Assembly: GCF_000177335.1 (NCBI RefSeq)
Contig: NZ_ADFP01000024.1
Coordinates: 1 to 42,940, forward strand
Reading direction: 5' to 3'
Source: Pyramidobacter piscolens W5455
GTDB lineage: Bacteria; Synergistota; Synergistia; Synergistales; Dethiosulfovibrionaceae
Length of the DNA: 42,940 nucleotides
Each line of letters begins with the position of its first letter. Position 1 is the stretch's first letter. Under the pieces are notes generated by a model. That model was not told where the DNA came from. It was given only the letters and a program-made list of their open reading frames with translations, and did not search any database. The position numbers and the translations under genes are program-made. This document shows positions 16,077-23,951 of the stretch, piece after piece.

Positions 16077-16105
16077 TTGAAAAACGCCGGAATTTTTTGT
16101 AGATT
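16077..16105 (+). promoter_or_regulatory. Possible promoter of the D-amino-acid lyase gene
   Basis: TTGAAA (16077-16082), 17 bp, TAGATT (16100-16105), in the 103-bp gap between two divergent genes. Confidence 0.4.
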
Positions 16106-16151
16106 ATGTGCGGAAACGTCATTATTGTATCACCCCAAGGAGGAGAAAAAC

Positions 16152-17261
16152 GTGAAAATCGCCGCACTCGATACGCCGTCGCTGCTGATCGATCGCGAGA
16201 TCATGCGGGACAACATGCGGTTCATGCTCGATTACGCCGCCCGCCACGGCGCGAAGCTGCGCCCGCACACGAAAACGCACAAGATGCCCGCCGTGGCGCG
16301 CCTGCAGGTGGAAATGGGCGCGCGCGGCATCGCCGTGGCCAAAGTCGGCGAAGCCGAAGCCATGGCCGCCGACGGGCTGGACGACATCTTCATCGCCAAC
16401 GAAATCGTCGGCGTGCAGAAATGGGAGCGCATCCGCGCCCTGGCGCAGCGCGGCGTGACGGTCAGCTTCGGCGTCGACAGCCCCGAAACGCTGCCCGGCA
16501 TCCAAAAAGTTTTTTCCGGCGCCGACCGCCCCGCCGAAGTGATGATCGAGATCGAAGTGGGCGAGGGACGCTCGGGCGTCGTCGAGGAAAACGATTTCGC
16601 CGCTTTGCTGGCGGCGATCCGCCGCTGTCCTGCGGTACGGTTCAAGGGGATCTTTTCGCACGACGGCAACAGCTATAGCGCCAAAGACCGCGAGGATCTG
16701 ATCCGCATCGCCGTCGGCGCGCAGGAACGCACGCTGCGCTTCGCCCGCCTCGCCGCGGCGGCCGGCATGCCCTGCGAGACCGTCAGTTACGGGGCCACGC
16801 CGACTTTCATGAACGAAGTGCCGATCCTCGGCGGCATCACCGAACTGCGCCCCGGCACGTTCATCTTCATGGATGCCTCGCAGGGGCACGCCATCGGCAC
16901 GCTGGCGCGCTGCGCCGCCACCGTGCTGGCGACCGTGATCAGCCGCCCCACGGCGGAGCGCGTCATTCTCGACGTCGGCGCCAAGGGACTGACCATGCAG
17001 CGCCGCAGCGAAGGCGTCTGCGCCACGCCGGGACACGGCACGCTGCTCGAGCATCCCGGCGTGCACATCGACAAAGTCTTCGACGAGCACGCCATCGTCA
17101 ACGACGCGGCGTTCCGCGAAAAGGTGCGCGTCGGCGACCGCGTGCGCGTCATCCCCGTGCACATTTGTCCTGTGTGCAATCTGTATGAATATGCCTACCT
17201 GGTCAGCGGCGACGAGGTGATCGATCGTCTGCCCGTGAGCGCGCGCGGCAAACTGCAATAG
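16152..17261 (+). CDS. D-threonine aldolase / D-serine dehydratase-like PLP enzyme
   Basis: 369-residue fold-type III PLP enzyme (alanine racemase N-domain plus C-terminal D-Ser dehydratase-like domain). The PLP site is LRPHTKTHK (residues 36-44); Lys41 is the likely Schiff-base residue. The C-terminal metal site shows HIC (His337, Cys339) in PVHICPVCNLYEYA, as in zinc-dependent yeast-type D-serine dehydratase. The start is GTG at 16152 with AAGGAGGAG 6 bp upstream; longer frames lack a ribosome site. It should cleave or deaminate a D-beta-hydroxy amino acid. Which one cannot be told from sequence. Confidence 0.85.
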   Translation: MKIAALDTPSLLIDREIMRDNMRFMLDYAARHGAKLRPHTKTHKMPAVARLQVEMGARGIAVAKVGEAEAMAADGLDDIFIANEIVGVQKWERIRALAQRGVTVSFGVDSPETLPGIQKVFSGADRPAEVMIEIEVGEGRSGVVEENDFAALLAAIRRCPAVRFKGIFSHDGNSYSAKDREDLIRIAVGAQERTLRFARLAAAAGMPCETVSYGATPTFMNEVPILGGITELRPGTFIFMDASQGHAIGTLARCAATVLATVISRPTAERVILDVGAKGLTMQRRSEGVCATPGHGTLLEHPGVHIDKVFDEHAIVNDAAFREKVRVGDRVRVIPVHICPVCNLYEYAYLVSGDEVIDRLPVSARGKLQ

Positions 17262-17371
17262 AAGCGGAGCGGCGGAGCCGTTCTTCGGCAGAAGTCTTTT
17301 TGGAAACGGCAAAAATGAAGAGGCGCTGATGCGCGTCAGAGGCTGGATCGAAGACTGTTTCTTGAGGATAA

Positions 17372-17387
17372 TGTTCCACGTGGAACA
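17372..17387. promoter_or_regulatory. parS-like centromere site 1
   Basis: Perfect 16-bp palindrome TGTTCCACGTGGAACA, matching the ParB/Spo0J binding consensus of many bacteria. It lies between the aldolase/dehydratase-like gene and a terminator, outside all genes. Confidence 0.8.
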
Positions 17388-17390
17388 ATG

Positions 17391-17442
17391 AAAACGTTCG
17401 CCGGTCGATGAGTCGAATCTCATCGATCGGCGAACGCTTTTT
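17391..17442. terminator. Bidirectional terminator between convergent genes
   Basis: An 18-bp stem with one or two imperfect pairs (17395-17412 with 17419-17436), 6-nt loop, T-runs on both sides. It serves the minus-strand RibD_C gene and probably also the plus-strand gene ending at 17261. Confidence 0.88.
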
Positions 17443-17463
17443 CGTCTTTTGGAAAGTCTCCGT

Positions 17464-18156
17464 TTATTTGCTCCAGCGGATCAGCAGGCCGTCGCAGGGG
17501 AGTTTCCGCACGTCCTTGAGGCGGTAGTACTGCGGGAAGCCCGTCAGGTCGTCCGTGCCGGCTATCGTCAGGGCGCCGCGCGTGCCGTCCACGGCGGGAG
17601 CGACGACGATGCTGATCTCGTCGGCGAGGCCGCGGCGGATGAACTCGCCGTTGATCTGTGAGCCGCCGCCGATGACGAACGTTTCGACGCCGCAGAGCGA
17701 CTTGATCTTTTGCAAAAACAGTTCGAGGTCGAGATCGTCTCTGCCGGCGACGATGTAGGGGATCTGCAGATCGTTCAGGTAGGCGAGGAACTCTGGCGCG
17801 CACTTCTCGGTGACCGCTTCGACGATGGGCATCCGCCGACCGGCGCAGTCCATGACGTTGTTTTTCCACCGAAGCTTGCCCCAGCGGTCGAAGGCGACGC
17901 AGATGATCGTCCCCTCGGGATAACGGCGGGCCGTATCCTCGTACGTCGCCGGCACTCCCTTGTATTTGGAGAGGTCGGTTTCGAGATCGCTCTGGCAGGT
18001 CGCGCGTCCCAGCCCGTAAGCCTGGCCGTAGCTGAGCAGCAGACGGTCGTATTCGTCGCCGACCTTGTCGTAGTCGGCGCTCGGCTCGAACTCGACGTCG
18101 ATCTTGCCGTCGATGGTCGTCATCATGTGGCAGATCACTTTTGCCCGGTCTTTCAT
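17464..18156 (-). CDS. RibD C-terminal domain / dihydrofolate reductase-like protein
   Basis: 230-residue NADPH-dependent reductase of the RibD_C superfamily without a deaminase domain. The start HMMTTIDGKIDVEF matches the usual SLDGRI-type segment, and FVIGGGSQINGEFIRRGLAD is the nucleotide-binding GGG.....L segment. The substrate is unknown; stand-alone members are not proven riboflavin enzymes. ATG 18156 has AAGGAGC 8 bp upstream. A 12-bp palindrome next to its -10 box suggests repressor control. Confidence 0.8.
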   Translation of the reverse strand: MKDRAKVICHMMTTIDGKIDVEFEPSADYDKVGDEYDRLLLSYGQAYGLGRATCQSDLETDLSKYKGVPATYEDTARRYPEGTIICVAFDRWGKLRWKNNVMDCAGRRMPIVEAVTEKCAPEFLAYLNDLQIPYIVAGRDDLDLELFLQKIKSLCGVETFVIGGGSQINGEFIRRGLADEISIVVAPAVDGTRGALTIAGTDDLTGFPQYYRLKDVRKLPCDGLLIRWSK

Positions 18157-18190
18157 CAGTAACAGCTCCTTTGCCGAAAATGTTCAAATC

Positions 18191-18208
18191 CGAACCGGTT
18201 CGATTATA
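18191..18208 (-). promoter_or_regulatory. -10 box with palindromic operator before the RibD_C gene
   Basis: On the minus strand TATAAT (18208-18203) is followed at once by the perfect 12-bp palindrome CGAACCGGTTCG (18202-18191), placed where transcription would start. No good -35 is visible. Such a layout fits a repressor site, possibly TetR-like. Confidence 0.5.
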
Positions 18209-18237
18209 ACCGATATTTCGCCGCCGACGGATGTTTT

Positions 18238-18384
18238 TTATCGCCCGGATCGTTTTTCGTCCCGCTGTCGGCAACCGCCGCAACCGCGGCAGCCGCCGCA
18301 ATCGCCGGAACGCCGCCGGGCCCGCAGGGCGAGGAAGACGGCCGCGCCGATGACAGCGAGCGTCAGCCAGCTGGCGGCGTTCAT
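18238..18384 (-). CDS. FeoB-associated Cys-rich membrane protein
   Basis: 48-residue protein with one hydrophobic segment (residues about 4-20, ASWLTLAVIGAAVFLAL) and a Cys-rich basic tail, GDCGGCRGCGGCRQ. This is the usual form of the FeoB-associated Cys-rich protein, an accessory of ferrous iron uptake in anaerobes. Its ATG shares one base with the feoB stop (TGATG), so it is translationally coupled. A longer frame starting inside feoB is less likely. Confidence 0.85.
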   Translation of the reverse strand: MNAASWLTLAVIGAAVFLALRARRRSGDCGGCRGCGGCRQRDEKRSGR

Positions 18385-20741
18385 CACGCCCACCCCAGCA
18401 GCGCGCCGGCCAGCCTGACGACGTAAGCGCACAGCCAGGCCACGACGCACTGGCCGACGACGATGCCGGCCGCCCAGCGTCCGCCCAGCTCACGCCTGAT
18501 CGCGGCGACGGCGGCCACGCAGGGCGTGTAAAGCAGACAAAACGCCAGCAGCGCCGCGGTCGAGAGCGGCGAGAGCAGCGCCAGCAGATTCTCTGTGCTG
18601 CCGAGCATGACCGTCAGCGTGGCGACGACGCTCTCCTTGGCGATGAATCCCGTCACCAGCGCCGCGGACACGCGCCAGTCGCCGAAGCCCAGCGGCGCGA
18701 ACAGCGGCGAAACGAAGCCGGAGACGACGGCGAGCATGCTGTCTTTCGAATCGGCGACGGCGTTCAGGTGGAAATCAAACGTCTGCAGGAACCAGATCGC
18801 GATCGTGGCCATGAAAATGATCGTGAAGGCGCGCTGCAAAAAGTCTTTCGCTTTGTCCCACATCAGCCGCAGCACGTTCTTCAGCCCGGGCAGGCGGTAG
18901 TTGGGCAATTCCAGCACGAACGGCACCGCTTCGCCTTTGAAGACCGTGCGCTTGCTCAGCAGAGCGGCGAGGATGGCGATTCCGATGCCGAGCGCGTACA
19001 GTCCGGTCGTGATCAGGCCGCTGTACCGCGGGAAGAACGCCGTCGTAAAAAATCCGTAGATCGGCAGCTTGGCCGAGCAGCTCATGAACGGCGTCAGCAT
19101 GATCGTCATGCGCCGGTCGCGCTCCGACGGCAGCGTGCGGCTGGCCATGACGGCCGGCACCGTGCAGCCGAAGCCGATCAGCATGGGCACGATGCTGCGC
19201 CCCGAGAGGCCGATGCGGCGCAGCAGGTGGTCCATCACGAACGCCACGCGCGCCATGTAACCGCTGTCTTCCAGCATGGACAAAAAGAAGAACAGCACGA
19301 CGATGAGCGGCACGAAACTGACGACGCTGCCCACGCCGCCGAAGACGCCGTCGACCACCAGAGAACGTACGGCCGGATTGACGTCCATCGACGCCAGCAG
19401 CGCGGAGACCTGTTCGGTCAGCAGGCCGATGCCCTGTTCGAGAAGGCCCTGCAGCCAGGCGCCGACGACGTTGAACGTCAGCCAGAACACCGCCGCCATG
19501 ATGGCGGCGAAGGCGGGGATGGCCGTGCAGCGCCCGGTGAGGATGCGGTCGATGCGGCGGCTGCGTTCGCGCTCGCGGCTCTCCTGCGGCTTGATCACCG
19601 TGCGCCGGCAGAGCTTCTGGATAAAATCGAAGCGCATGCCGGCCATGGCGGCGGCGCGGTCGAGACCGCGCTCCCGTTCCATCTGCACGATGATGTGCTC
19701 GAGCATCTCTTTTTCGTTCTCCGTCAGACGCAGCGCTTCCAGCACAAGCCGGTCGCCTTCGACCACCTTGCTGGCGGCGAAGCGCACGGGGATCCCCGCC
19801 GCCGCGGCGTGATCCTCGATCAGGTGCATGATGCCGTGAATGCAGCGATGCACGGCGCCGCCGTCTTCGTCGCGGCCGCAAAAATCCTGGCAGCCGGGGC
19901 GCTCGCGATACTTCGCCACGTGGATCGCGTGACTGAGCAGCTCGCCGATGCCCTCGCCTTTGGACGCCGAGATCGGCACCACGGGGATGCCCAGTTCCGC
20001 CTCGAGCTCGTTGATGCGGATCGAGCCGCCGTTGCCGCGCACCTCGTCCATCATGTTCAGCGCCAGCACCATGGGTACGTCCAGTTCCAGCAGCTGCATG
20101 GTCAGATACAGGCTGCGCTCGATGCTGGTGGCGTCGGCGATATTGATGATGCCGGCGGGGTGTTCGTCAAGGATAAATCGGCGCGAGACGATCTCTTCGC
20201 TGGAATAAGGCGAGAGCGAGTAAATTCCCGGCAGATCCGTGACCCGCGTGCCGGGATGGCCTTTGATGACGCCGTCCTTGCGGTCGACGGTGACGCCGGG
20301 AAAGTTCCCCACGTGCTGGTTGGCTCCCGTGAGCCGGTTGAACAGCGTCGTCTTGCCGCTGTTCTGGTTGCCTGCCAGAGCGAACGTCAGCGTGGCGCCG
20401 TCGGGCAGAGGCTGTTCGCCGGTTGTGACGTGGTAGCGCCCGCCCTCGCCAAGCCCCGGGTGTTCCGGTTCCTTTCGGCTGGGCGCGAGCGCTTCGTCGC
20501 CGTTCCGTTCCGCTTCGGTCAGCCCGCGGATCTGGATCCGCGCCGCGTCGGCGAGGCGGAGCGTGAGCTCGTAACCGTGGATCGTCAATTCCATCGGGTC
20601 GCCCATGGGCGCAAACTGGACGATATTTACCCGCGCGCCGGGAATGACGCCCATGTCGAGAAAATGCTGGCGCAGCGCCCCCGCGCCGCCCACGGAAACG
20701 ACGACCGCCGACTGCCCGGCGGTCAGTTCGTCTAAAGTCAT
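18384..20741 (-). CDS. feoB: Fused FeoA-FeoB ferrous iron transporter
   Basis: 785-residue fusion. Residues 1-75 are a FeoA SH3-like domain; a linker follows; residues about 118-290 are the FeoB G domain with G1 GNQNSGKT (124-131), G3 DLPG (169-172) and G4 NMMD (229-232); the rest is the membrane channel with two gate regions (GFGCTVPAVMASRTLPSERD). G1 has Gln where most FeoB proteins have Pro. The start at 20741 is chosen because GGGGGGAA precedes it and the FeoA domain begins there; upstream codons lie in the leader. A small Cys-rich partner follows. Imports Fe(II). Confidence 0.93.
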   Translation of the reverse strand: MTLDELTAGQSAVVVSVGGAGALRQHFLDMGVIPGARVNIVQFAPMGDPMELTIHGYELTLRLADAARIQIRGLTEAERNGDEALAPSRKEPEHPGLGEGGRYHVTTGEQPLPDGATLTFALAGNQNSGKTTLFNRLTGANQHVGNFPGVTVDRKDGVIKGHPGTRVTDLPGIYSLSPYSSEEIVSRRFILDEHPAGIINIADATSIERSLYLTMQLLELDVPMVLALNMMDEVRGNGGSIRINELEAELGIPVVPISASKGEGIGELLSHAIHVAKYRERPGCQDFCGRDEDGGAVHRCIHGIMHLIEDHAAAAGIPVRFAASKVVEGDRLVLEALRLTENEKEMLEHIIVQMERERGLDRAAAMAGMRFDFIQKLCRRTVIKPQESRERERSRRIDRILTGRCTAIPAFAAIMAAVFWLTFNVVGAWLQGLLEQGIGLLTEQVSALLASMDVNPAVRSLVVDGVFGGVGSVVSFVPLIVVLFFFLSMLEDSGYMARVAFVMDHLLRRIGLSGRSIVPMLIGFGCTVPAVMASRTLPSERDRRMTIMLTPFMSCSAKLPIYGFFTTAFFPRYSGLITTGLYALGIGIAILAALLSKRTVFKGEAVPFVLELPNYRLPGLKNVLRLMWDKAKDFLQRAFTIIFMATIAIWFLQTFDFHLNAVADSKDSMLAVVSGFVSPLFAPLGFGDWRVSAALVTGFIAKESVVATLTVMLGSTENLLALLSPLSTAALLAFCLLYTPCVAAVAAIRRELGGRWAAGIVVGQCVVAWLCAYVVRLAGALLGWA

Positions 20742-20767
20742 AAATGATTCCCCCCTGGTCCTCAAGA

Positions 20768-20814
20768 GAAAAATCCCCCGTGGCGTGGAAACCGAGAAAG
20801 GGGATTTGGCTCGG
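20768..20814 (-). promoter_or_regulatory. Attenuator-like leader of feoAB
   Basis: On the minus strand AATCCCC (20806-20800) pairs with GGGGATT (20778-20772), followed by a T-run: a terminator in the leader. CCGAG (20814-20810) can pair with CTCGG (20796-20792) and would cross the terminator stem, so the two hairpins exclude each other or form a pseudoknot. The regulator or ligand is unknown. Confidence 0.55.
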
Positions 20815-20819
20815 AGTTC

Positions 20820-20847
20820 ATTATATGATATCGGGAACGATTTACAA
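20820..20847 (-). promoter_or_regulatory. Promoter of feoAB
   Basis: TTGTAA (20847-20842), 16 bp, TATAAT (20825-20820) on the minus strand, giving a leader of about 70 nt. I see no clear classical Fur box. Confidence 0.65.
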
Positions 20848-20984
20848 GAGCGATCGAAACGGGCTCGTCGCTTTGCGAGCGATCGGAGAGGATCGTTCCA
20901 TCGAATAAAGATCAATTTTGATCAGTCTCTTTGCGCTCGTTTTTGTGACGTTTTTGCGGCGCTCTGCCGGGCTTCGGAGGGGAG

Positions 20985-20990
20985 TATAAT
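20985..20990 (+). promoter_or_regulatory. -10 box before the VanX-type gene
   Basis: Perfect TATAAT about 52 bp upstream of the ATG; no convincing -35 element is visible, so it may need an activator. Confidence 0.4.
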
Positions 20991-21041
20991 GAGATCCGGC
21001 GCCGCGAGGCGGCGCTGATCACGGAAAAGGAGGCGATCACG

Positions 21042-21836
21042 ATGAACGTGAAAAGACGCGCCGCCGCGTTATTGTGCGCCGCGCTGCTGGCGCTCGCTCC
21101 ATGGCGGGGCCCCGCGGCCGAGGCGCCTTCGCTGGACGCTTCCGGCTTTGTCGCGCTGGCCGAAGTCGTTCCCGACGTGATTTTGGAGCTCCGCTATTAT
21201 TCGACCTGTAACTTCGTGGGGCGCCGCATCGACGGCTACGAGCAGCCCTGCGCGCTGCTCACCCGCGAGGCCGCCGCGGCGCTGAAGGAGGTCAGCGCCG
21301 ATCTGGTCCGCTTGGGGTACCGCCTGAAGATTTACGACGCCTATCGTCCCCGCCGCGCCGTGGAGCATTTCGTGCGCTGGGCGCGGGAGCCCGGAGACGA
21401 CTCGATGAAGCCGTGGTTCTATCCCGCGCTGGACAAAAGCCGGCTGTTCAAAAAAGGCTACATCAGTTCCCGCTCCGCCCACTGCCGCGGCAGCACGGTC
21501 GACGCGACTTTGTTCGACATGAAGTCCGGGCGCGACGCCGACATGGGCGGCCCGTTCGACTATTTCGGCGAGATCTCGCGCTTCGACGGCACGCCGGCGC
21601 TGACGAAACAGCAGCGCGCCAACCGCCGCCTGCTGCGCGACGCCATGACGAAACGCGGCTTCCGCGCCATCGACGGCGAATGGTGGCACTTCACGCTGAA
21701 AGACGAGCCTTATCCGGAAACCGCCTTCGACTTCCCCGTCAGCGCCGAGAGCCTGCGCGGCGGATCAGCGTCGGACGCGTCGGCGGAGGAGCGCGATGAA
21801 AACGTGAAGGAGCCGGAAGAAATCCCCGAAAAATGA
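21042..21836 (+). CDS. VanX-type D-Ala-D-Ala dipeptidase (peptidase M15D), exported
   Basis: 264-residue zinc dipeptidase with a signal peptide (residues about 1-27). The M15D zinc site is complete: SAHCRGSTVD (His147, Asp154) and GEWWHFTL (catalytic Glu213, zinc His216); YDAYRPRRA carries the substrate Arg. The C-terminal 30 residues are acidic and low-complexity. It should hydrolyse D-Ala-D-Ala or similar dipeptides outside the cytoplasm. No vanA, vanH or VanRS genes lie nearby, so a housekeeping role in peptidoglycan peptide breakdown is more likely than vancomycin resistance. Divergent from feoAB. Confidence 0.88.
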   Translation: MNVKRRAAALLCAALLALAPWRGPAAEAPSLDASGFVALAEVVPDVILELRYYSTCNFVGRRIDGYEQPCALLTREAAAALKEVSADLVRLGYRLKIYDAYRPRRAVEHFVRWAREPGDDSMKPWFYPALDKSRLFKKGYISSRSAHCRGSTVDATLFDMKSGRDADMGGPFDYFGEISRFDGTPALTKQQRANRRLLRDAMTKRGFRAIDGEWWHFTLKDEPYPETAFDFPVSAESLRGGSASDASAEERDENVKEPEEIPEK

Positions 21837-21840
21837 AAAC

Positions 21841-21890
21841 GAGCCGCCGTGCGGGAATTTTAAGATCCCCGCGCGGCGGCTTGCCGTTTC
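21841..21890 (+). terminator. Hairpin after the VanX-type gene
   Basis: GCCGCC..GCGGG pairs with CCCCGC..GGCGGC; the T-run after it is poor, so termination strength is uncertain. Confidence 0.5.
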
Positions 21891-21894
21891 ATTG

Positions 21895-21989
21895 TCATAC
21901 TGATTCTTGATAGAAAGTATCAGCATAGTTTTTGTGAATCTCGTCCGCAGCGCCTCTGTATTCGGCATTTTAATTGAGAAATAGTATGA
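21895..21989 (+). repeat. Dispersed inverted-repeat element, copy B
   Basis: About 95 bp between the convergent VanX-type and IMP dehydrogenase genes. The left end TCATACTGATTCTTGATAGA and the inverted right end (TCATACTATTTCTCAATTAA) agree at about 17 of 22 positions, i.e. terminal inverted repeats. The left 35 nt form a hairpin (ATACTGATTCTT against AAAGTATCAGCAT). Shares both ends with copy A at 13867, with the core 21931-21954 inverted. Confidence 0.65.
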
Positions 21990-22018
21990 GTCGTTTGCGC
22001 GGGCGTTTTCCGTTGAAG

Positions 22019-23524
22019 CTATTTTTCCGTGGCGGTCTTCTCCTTGCGGATCACGTCGTGCGCGCCGCCTTCGACGATGCTGGTGGCGCTGACGAGGGTG
22101 AGCTTGGCTTTTTTCTGGAGCTCGGCGATGGTGACGGCGCCGCAGTTGCACATCGTGGACTTGATTTTCAGGCAGGTGCGCTCCACATTCTCCTTGAGCG
22201 GGCCGGCGTAGGGCACGTAGCTGTCGACGCCTTCCTCGAAGGAGAGCTTGCCGGCGCCGCCGAGGTCGTAGCGCTGCCAGTTGCGGGCGCGGTTGGAACC
22301 TTCGCCCCAGTATTCCTTGACGAACGTGCCGCCGACGAGCAGTTTTTCCGAGGGGCTTTCGTCGAAGCGGGCGAAGTAGCGGCCGAGCATGACGAAGTCG
22401 GCGCCCATGGCGAGGGCGAGCGTGATGTGGTGGTCGTAGACGATGCCGCCGTCGGAGCAGACGGGGATGTAGACGCCGGTCTTGCGGTAATATTCGTCGC
22501 GGGCCTGGCAGACTTCGATGACGGATGTGGCCTGGCCGCGGCCGATGCCCTTGGTCTCGCGGGTGATGCAGATGGAGCCGCCGCCGATGCCGACTTTGAC
22601 GAAATCCGCGCCGCACTCGGCGAGGAAGTTGAAGCCCTCGCGGTCGACGACGTTGCCGGCGCCGACCTTGACGGTGTCGCCGTACTCTTTGCGGATCCAC
22701 TCGAGCGTCAGTTTCTGCCACTCGGTGAAACCTTCCGACGAATCGATGCAGAGCACGTCGGCGCCGGCTTTGACGAGCGCTGGCACGCGGTCCTTGTAGT
22801 CGCGGGAGTTGATGCCCGCACCGACGACGTAGCGCTTGTGGTCGTCGAGCAGTTCGTTGGGGTTCTCCTTGTGCTCGGAGTAGTCCTTGCGGAACACGAA
22901 GGCGGTGAGGCGGCCGTCTTTGGCGACGATGGGCAGCGAGTTGAGTTTTTTGTCCCAGATGATGTCGTTGGCCTCGCTCAGCGAGGTGCCGTCGGGCGCG
23001 GTGATGAGTCGGGCGAGAGGGGTCATGAATCCGGACACTTTGTCGGCGGGGTCCATGCGGCTGACGCGGTAGTCGCGGCTGGAAACGATGCCCACGAGTT
23101 TGCCGTTGGCGGTGCCGTCGTCGGTGACGGCGACGGTGGAATGTCCGGTCTTCTCTTTCAGGGCGAGGATGTCGGCCAGCGTGGCGTCGGGGCGGACGTT
23201 GGAGTCGCTGGGGACGAAGCCGGCCTTGTGGCTCTTGACTTTGGCGACCATGGCGGCTTCGCTCTCGATGGACTGCGAGCCGTAGATGAAGGACACGCCG
23301 CCGGCTTTGGCGAGGGCGATGCCCATGGTGTCGTTGGAGACGGACTGCATGATGGCGGAGACCATGGGGATGGAGAGCTCGATGGCGGGAGATTCGCCCT
23401 TTTTGAACTTGACCAGCGGGGTGTGCAGCGAGACGTTTTCCGGCCGGCATTCGCTGGACGAGTAGCCGGGGATCAGAAGATATTCGTTGAAAGTATGCGC
23501 CGGTTCGTTGATGTAGGTTGCCAT
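22019..23524 (-). CDS. guaB: IMP dehydrogenase
   Basis: 501-residue enzyme that oxidises IMP to XMP, the committed step of GTP synthesis. The TIM barrel is interrupted by two CBS domains (about residues 105-220). The catalytic loop is [20 protein letters not shown] with Cys319; a [10 protein letters not shown] segment and [10 protein letters not shown] follow the family. The start at 23524 has AGGAGG 6 bp upstream; in-frame codons further up lack a site. It stands alone with its own promoter and is flanked by repeat copy B and a parS-like site. Gene name by function; the subfamily form resembles long IMPDHs of anaerobes. Confidence 0.92.
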   Translation of the reverse strand: MATYINEPAHTFNEYLLIPGYSSSECRPENVSLHTPLVKFKKGESPAIELSIPMVSAIMQSVSNDTMGIALAKAGGVSFIYGSQSIESEAAMVAKVKSHKAGFVPSDSNVRPDATLADILALKEKTGHSTVAVTDDGTANGKLVGIVSSRDYRVSRMDPADKVSGFMTPLARLITAPDGTSLSEANDIIWDKKLNSLPIVAKDGRLTAFVFRKDYSEHKENPNELLDDHKRYVVGAGINSRDYKDRVPALVKAGADVLCIDSSEGFTEWQKLTLEWIRKEYGDTVKVGAGNVVDREGFNFLAECGADFVKVGIGGGSICITRETKGIGRGQATSVIEVCQARDEYYRKTGVYIPVCSDGGIVYDHHITLALAMGADFVMLGRYFARFDESPSEKLLVGGTFVKEYWGEGSNRARNWQRYDLGGAGKLSFEEGVDSYVPYAGPLKENVERTCLKIKSTMCNCGAVTIAELQKKAKLTLVSATSIVEGGAHDVIRKEKTATEK

Positions 23525-23591
23525 TCTAAACCTCCTGAAAGATGGGAATTCGCTCGCCGGGTGTTCCCGTACCGAGTGGAAATTATGCCGC

Positions 23592-23620
23592 AGTATAAAC
23601 GCATCGGTATTTTTTTGCAA
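23592..23620 (-). promoter_or_regulatory. Promoter of the IMP dehydrogenase gene
   Basis: TTGCAA (23620-23615), 17 bp, TATACT (23597-23592) on the minus strand; leader about 60 nt. Apart from this, the parS-like site and a terminator, the gap 23525-23951 shows no gene. Confidence 0.65.
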
Positions 23621-23835
23621 CCGCCGTTTTCGCAAAACGGCGCGCCGTTACGGCGAGAACCGACCGGGCGCGCCCGAATCCGCAAGAATTCCGCGGCGCG
23701 GGCGAAAGGATTGTGCTTATTTTTTACATTCTACCAGAAATATGCGAGTTGGGCGCGTCCCGGCGGCATTTTTTGAAAGCCTCCGGAGCGGAGGGCAAAA
23801 TCCCTCGCGGAGGCGCCAAGACGTGAAGAACATAT

Positions 23836-23851
23836 TGTTCCACGTGGAACA
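23836..23851. promoter_or_regulatory. parS-like centromere site 2
   Basis: Perfect TGTTCCACGTGGAACA palindrome, 11 bp from a terminator, in the gap between the sirtuin and IMP dehydrogenase genes. Confidence 0.8.
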
Positions 23852-23861
23852 TTCCATACGG

Positions 23862-23897
23862 AAAAAGCCTGACGATCGAGCGACCGTCAGGCTTTTT
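23862..23897 (-). terminator. Terminator of the macrodomain-sirtuin operon
   Basis: AAAAAGCCTGACG pairs with CGTCAGGCTTTTT, giving T-runs on both strands; it lies about 55 bp after the sirtuin stop. Confidence 0.88.
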
Positions 23898-23951
23898 CGC
23901 ATGTCTTCGCGTTGTTTTTTCGCGTCTCGGCGGCGGCTTTTGCCCTGCCCT

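Noticed and set aside
17203-17388. Minus-strand frame starting MFHVEH
   Set aside because: The start is created by the parS-like palindrome itself; similar frames arise at 30645 and near 42180. No ribosome site or family.
21042-21836. Vancomycin resistance gene
   Set aside because: The dipeptidase is VanX-like, but there is no VanA-type ligase, VanH dehydrogenase or two-component system nearby, and it carries a signal peptide, unlike resistance-type VanX.
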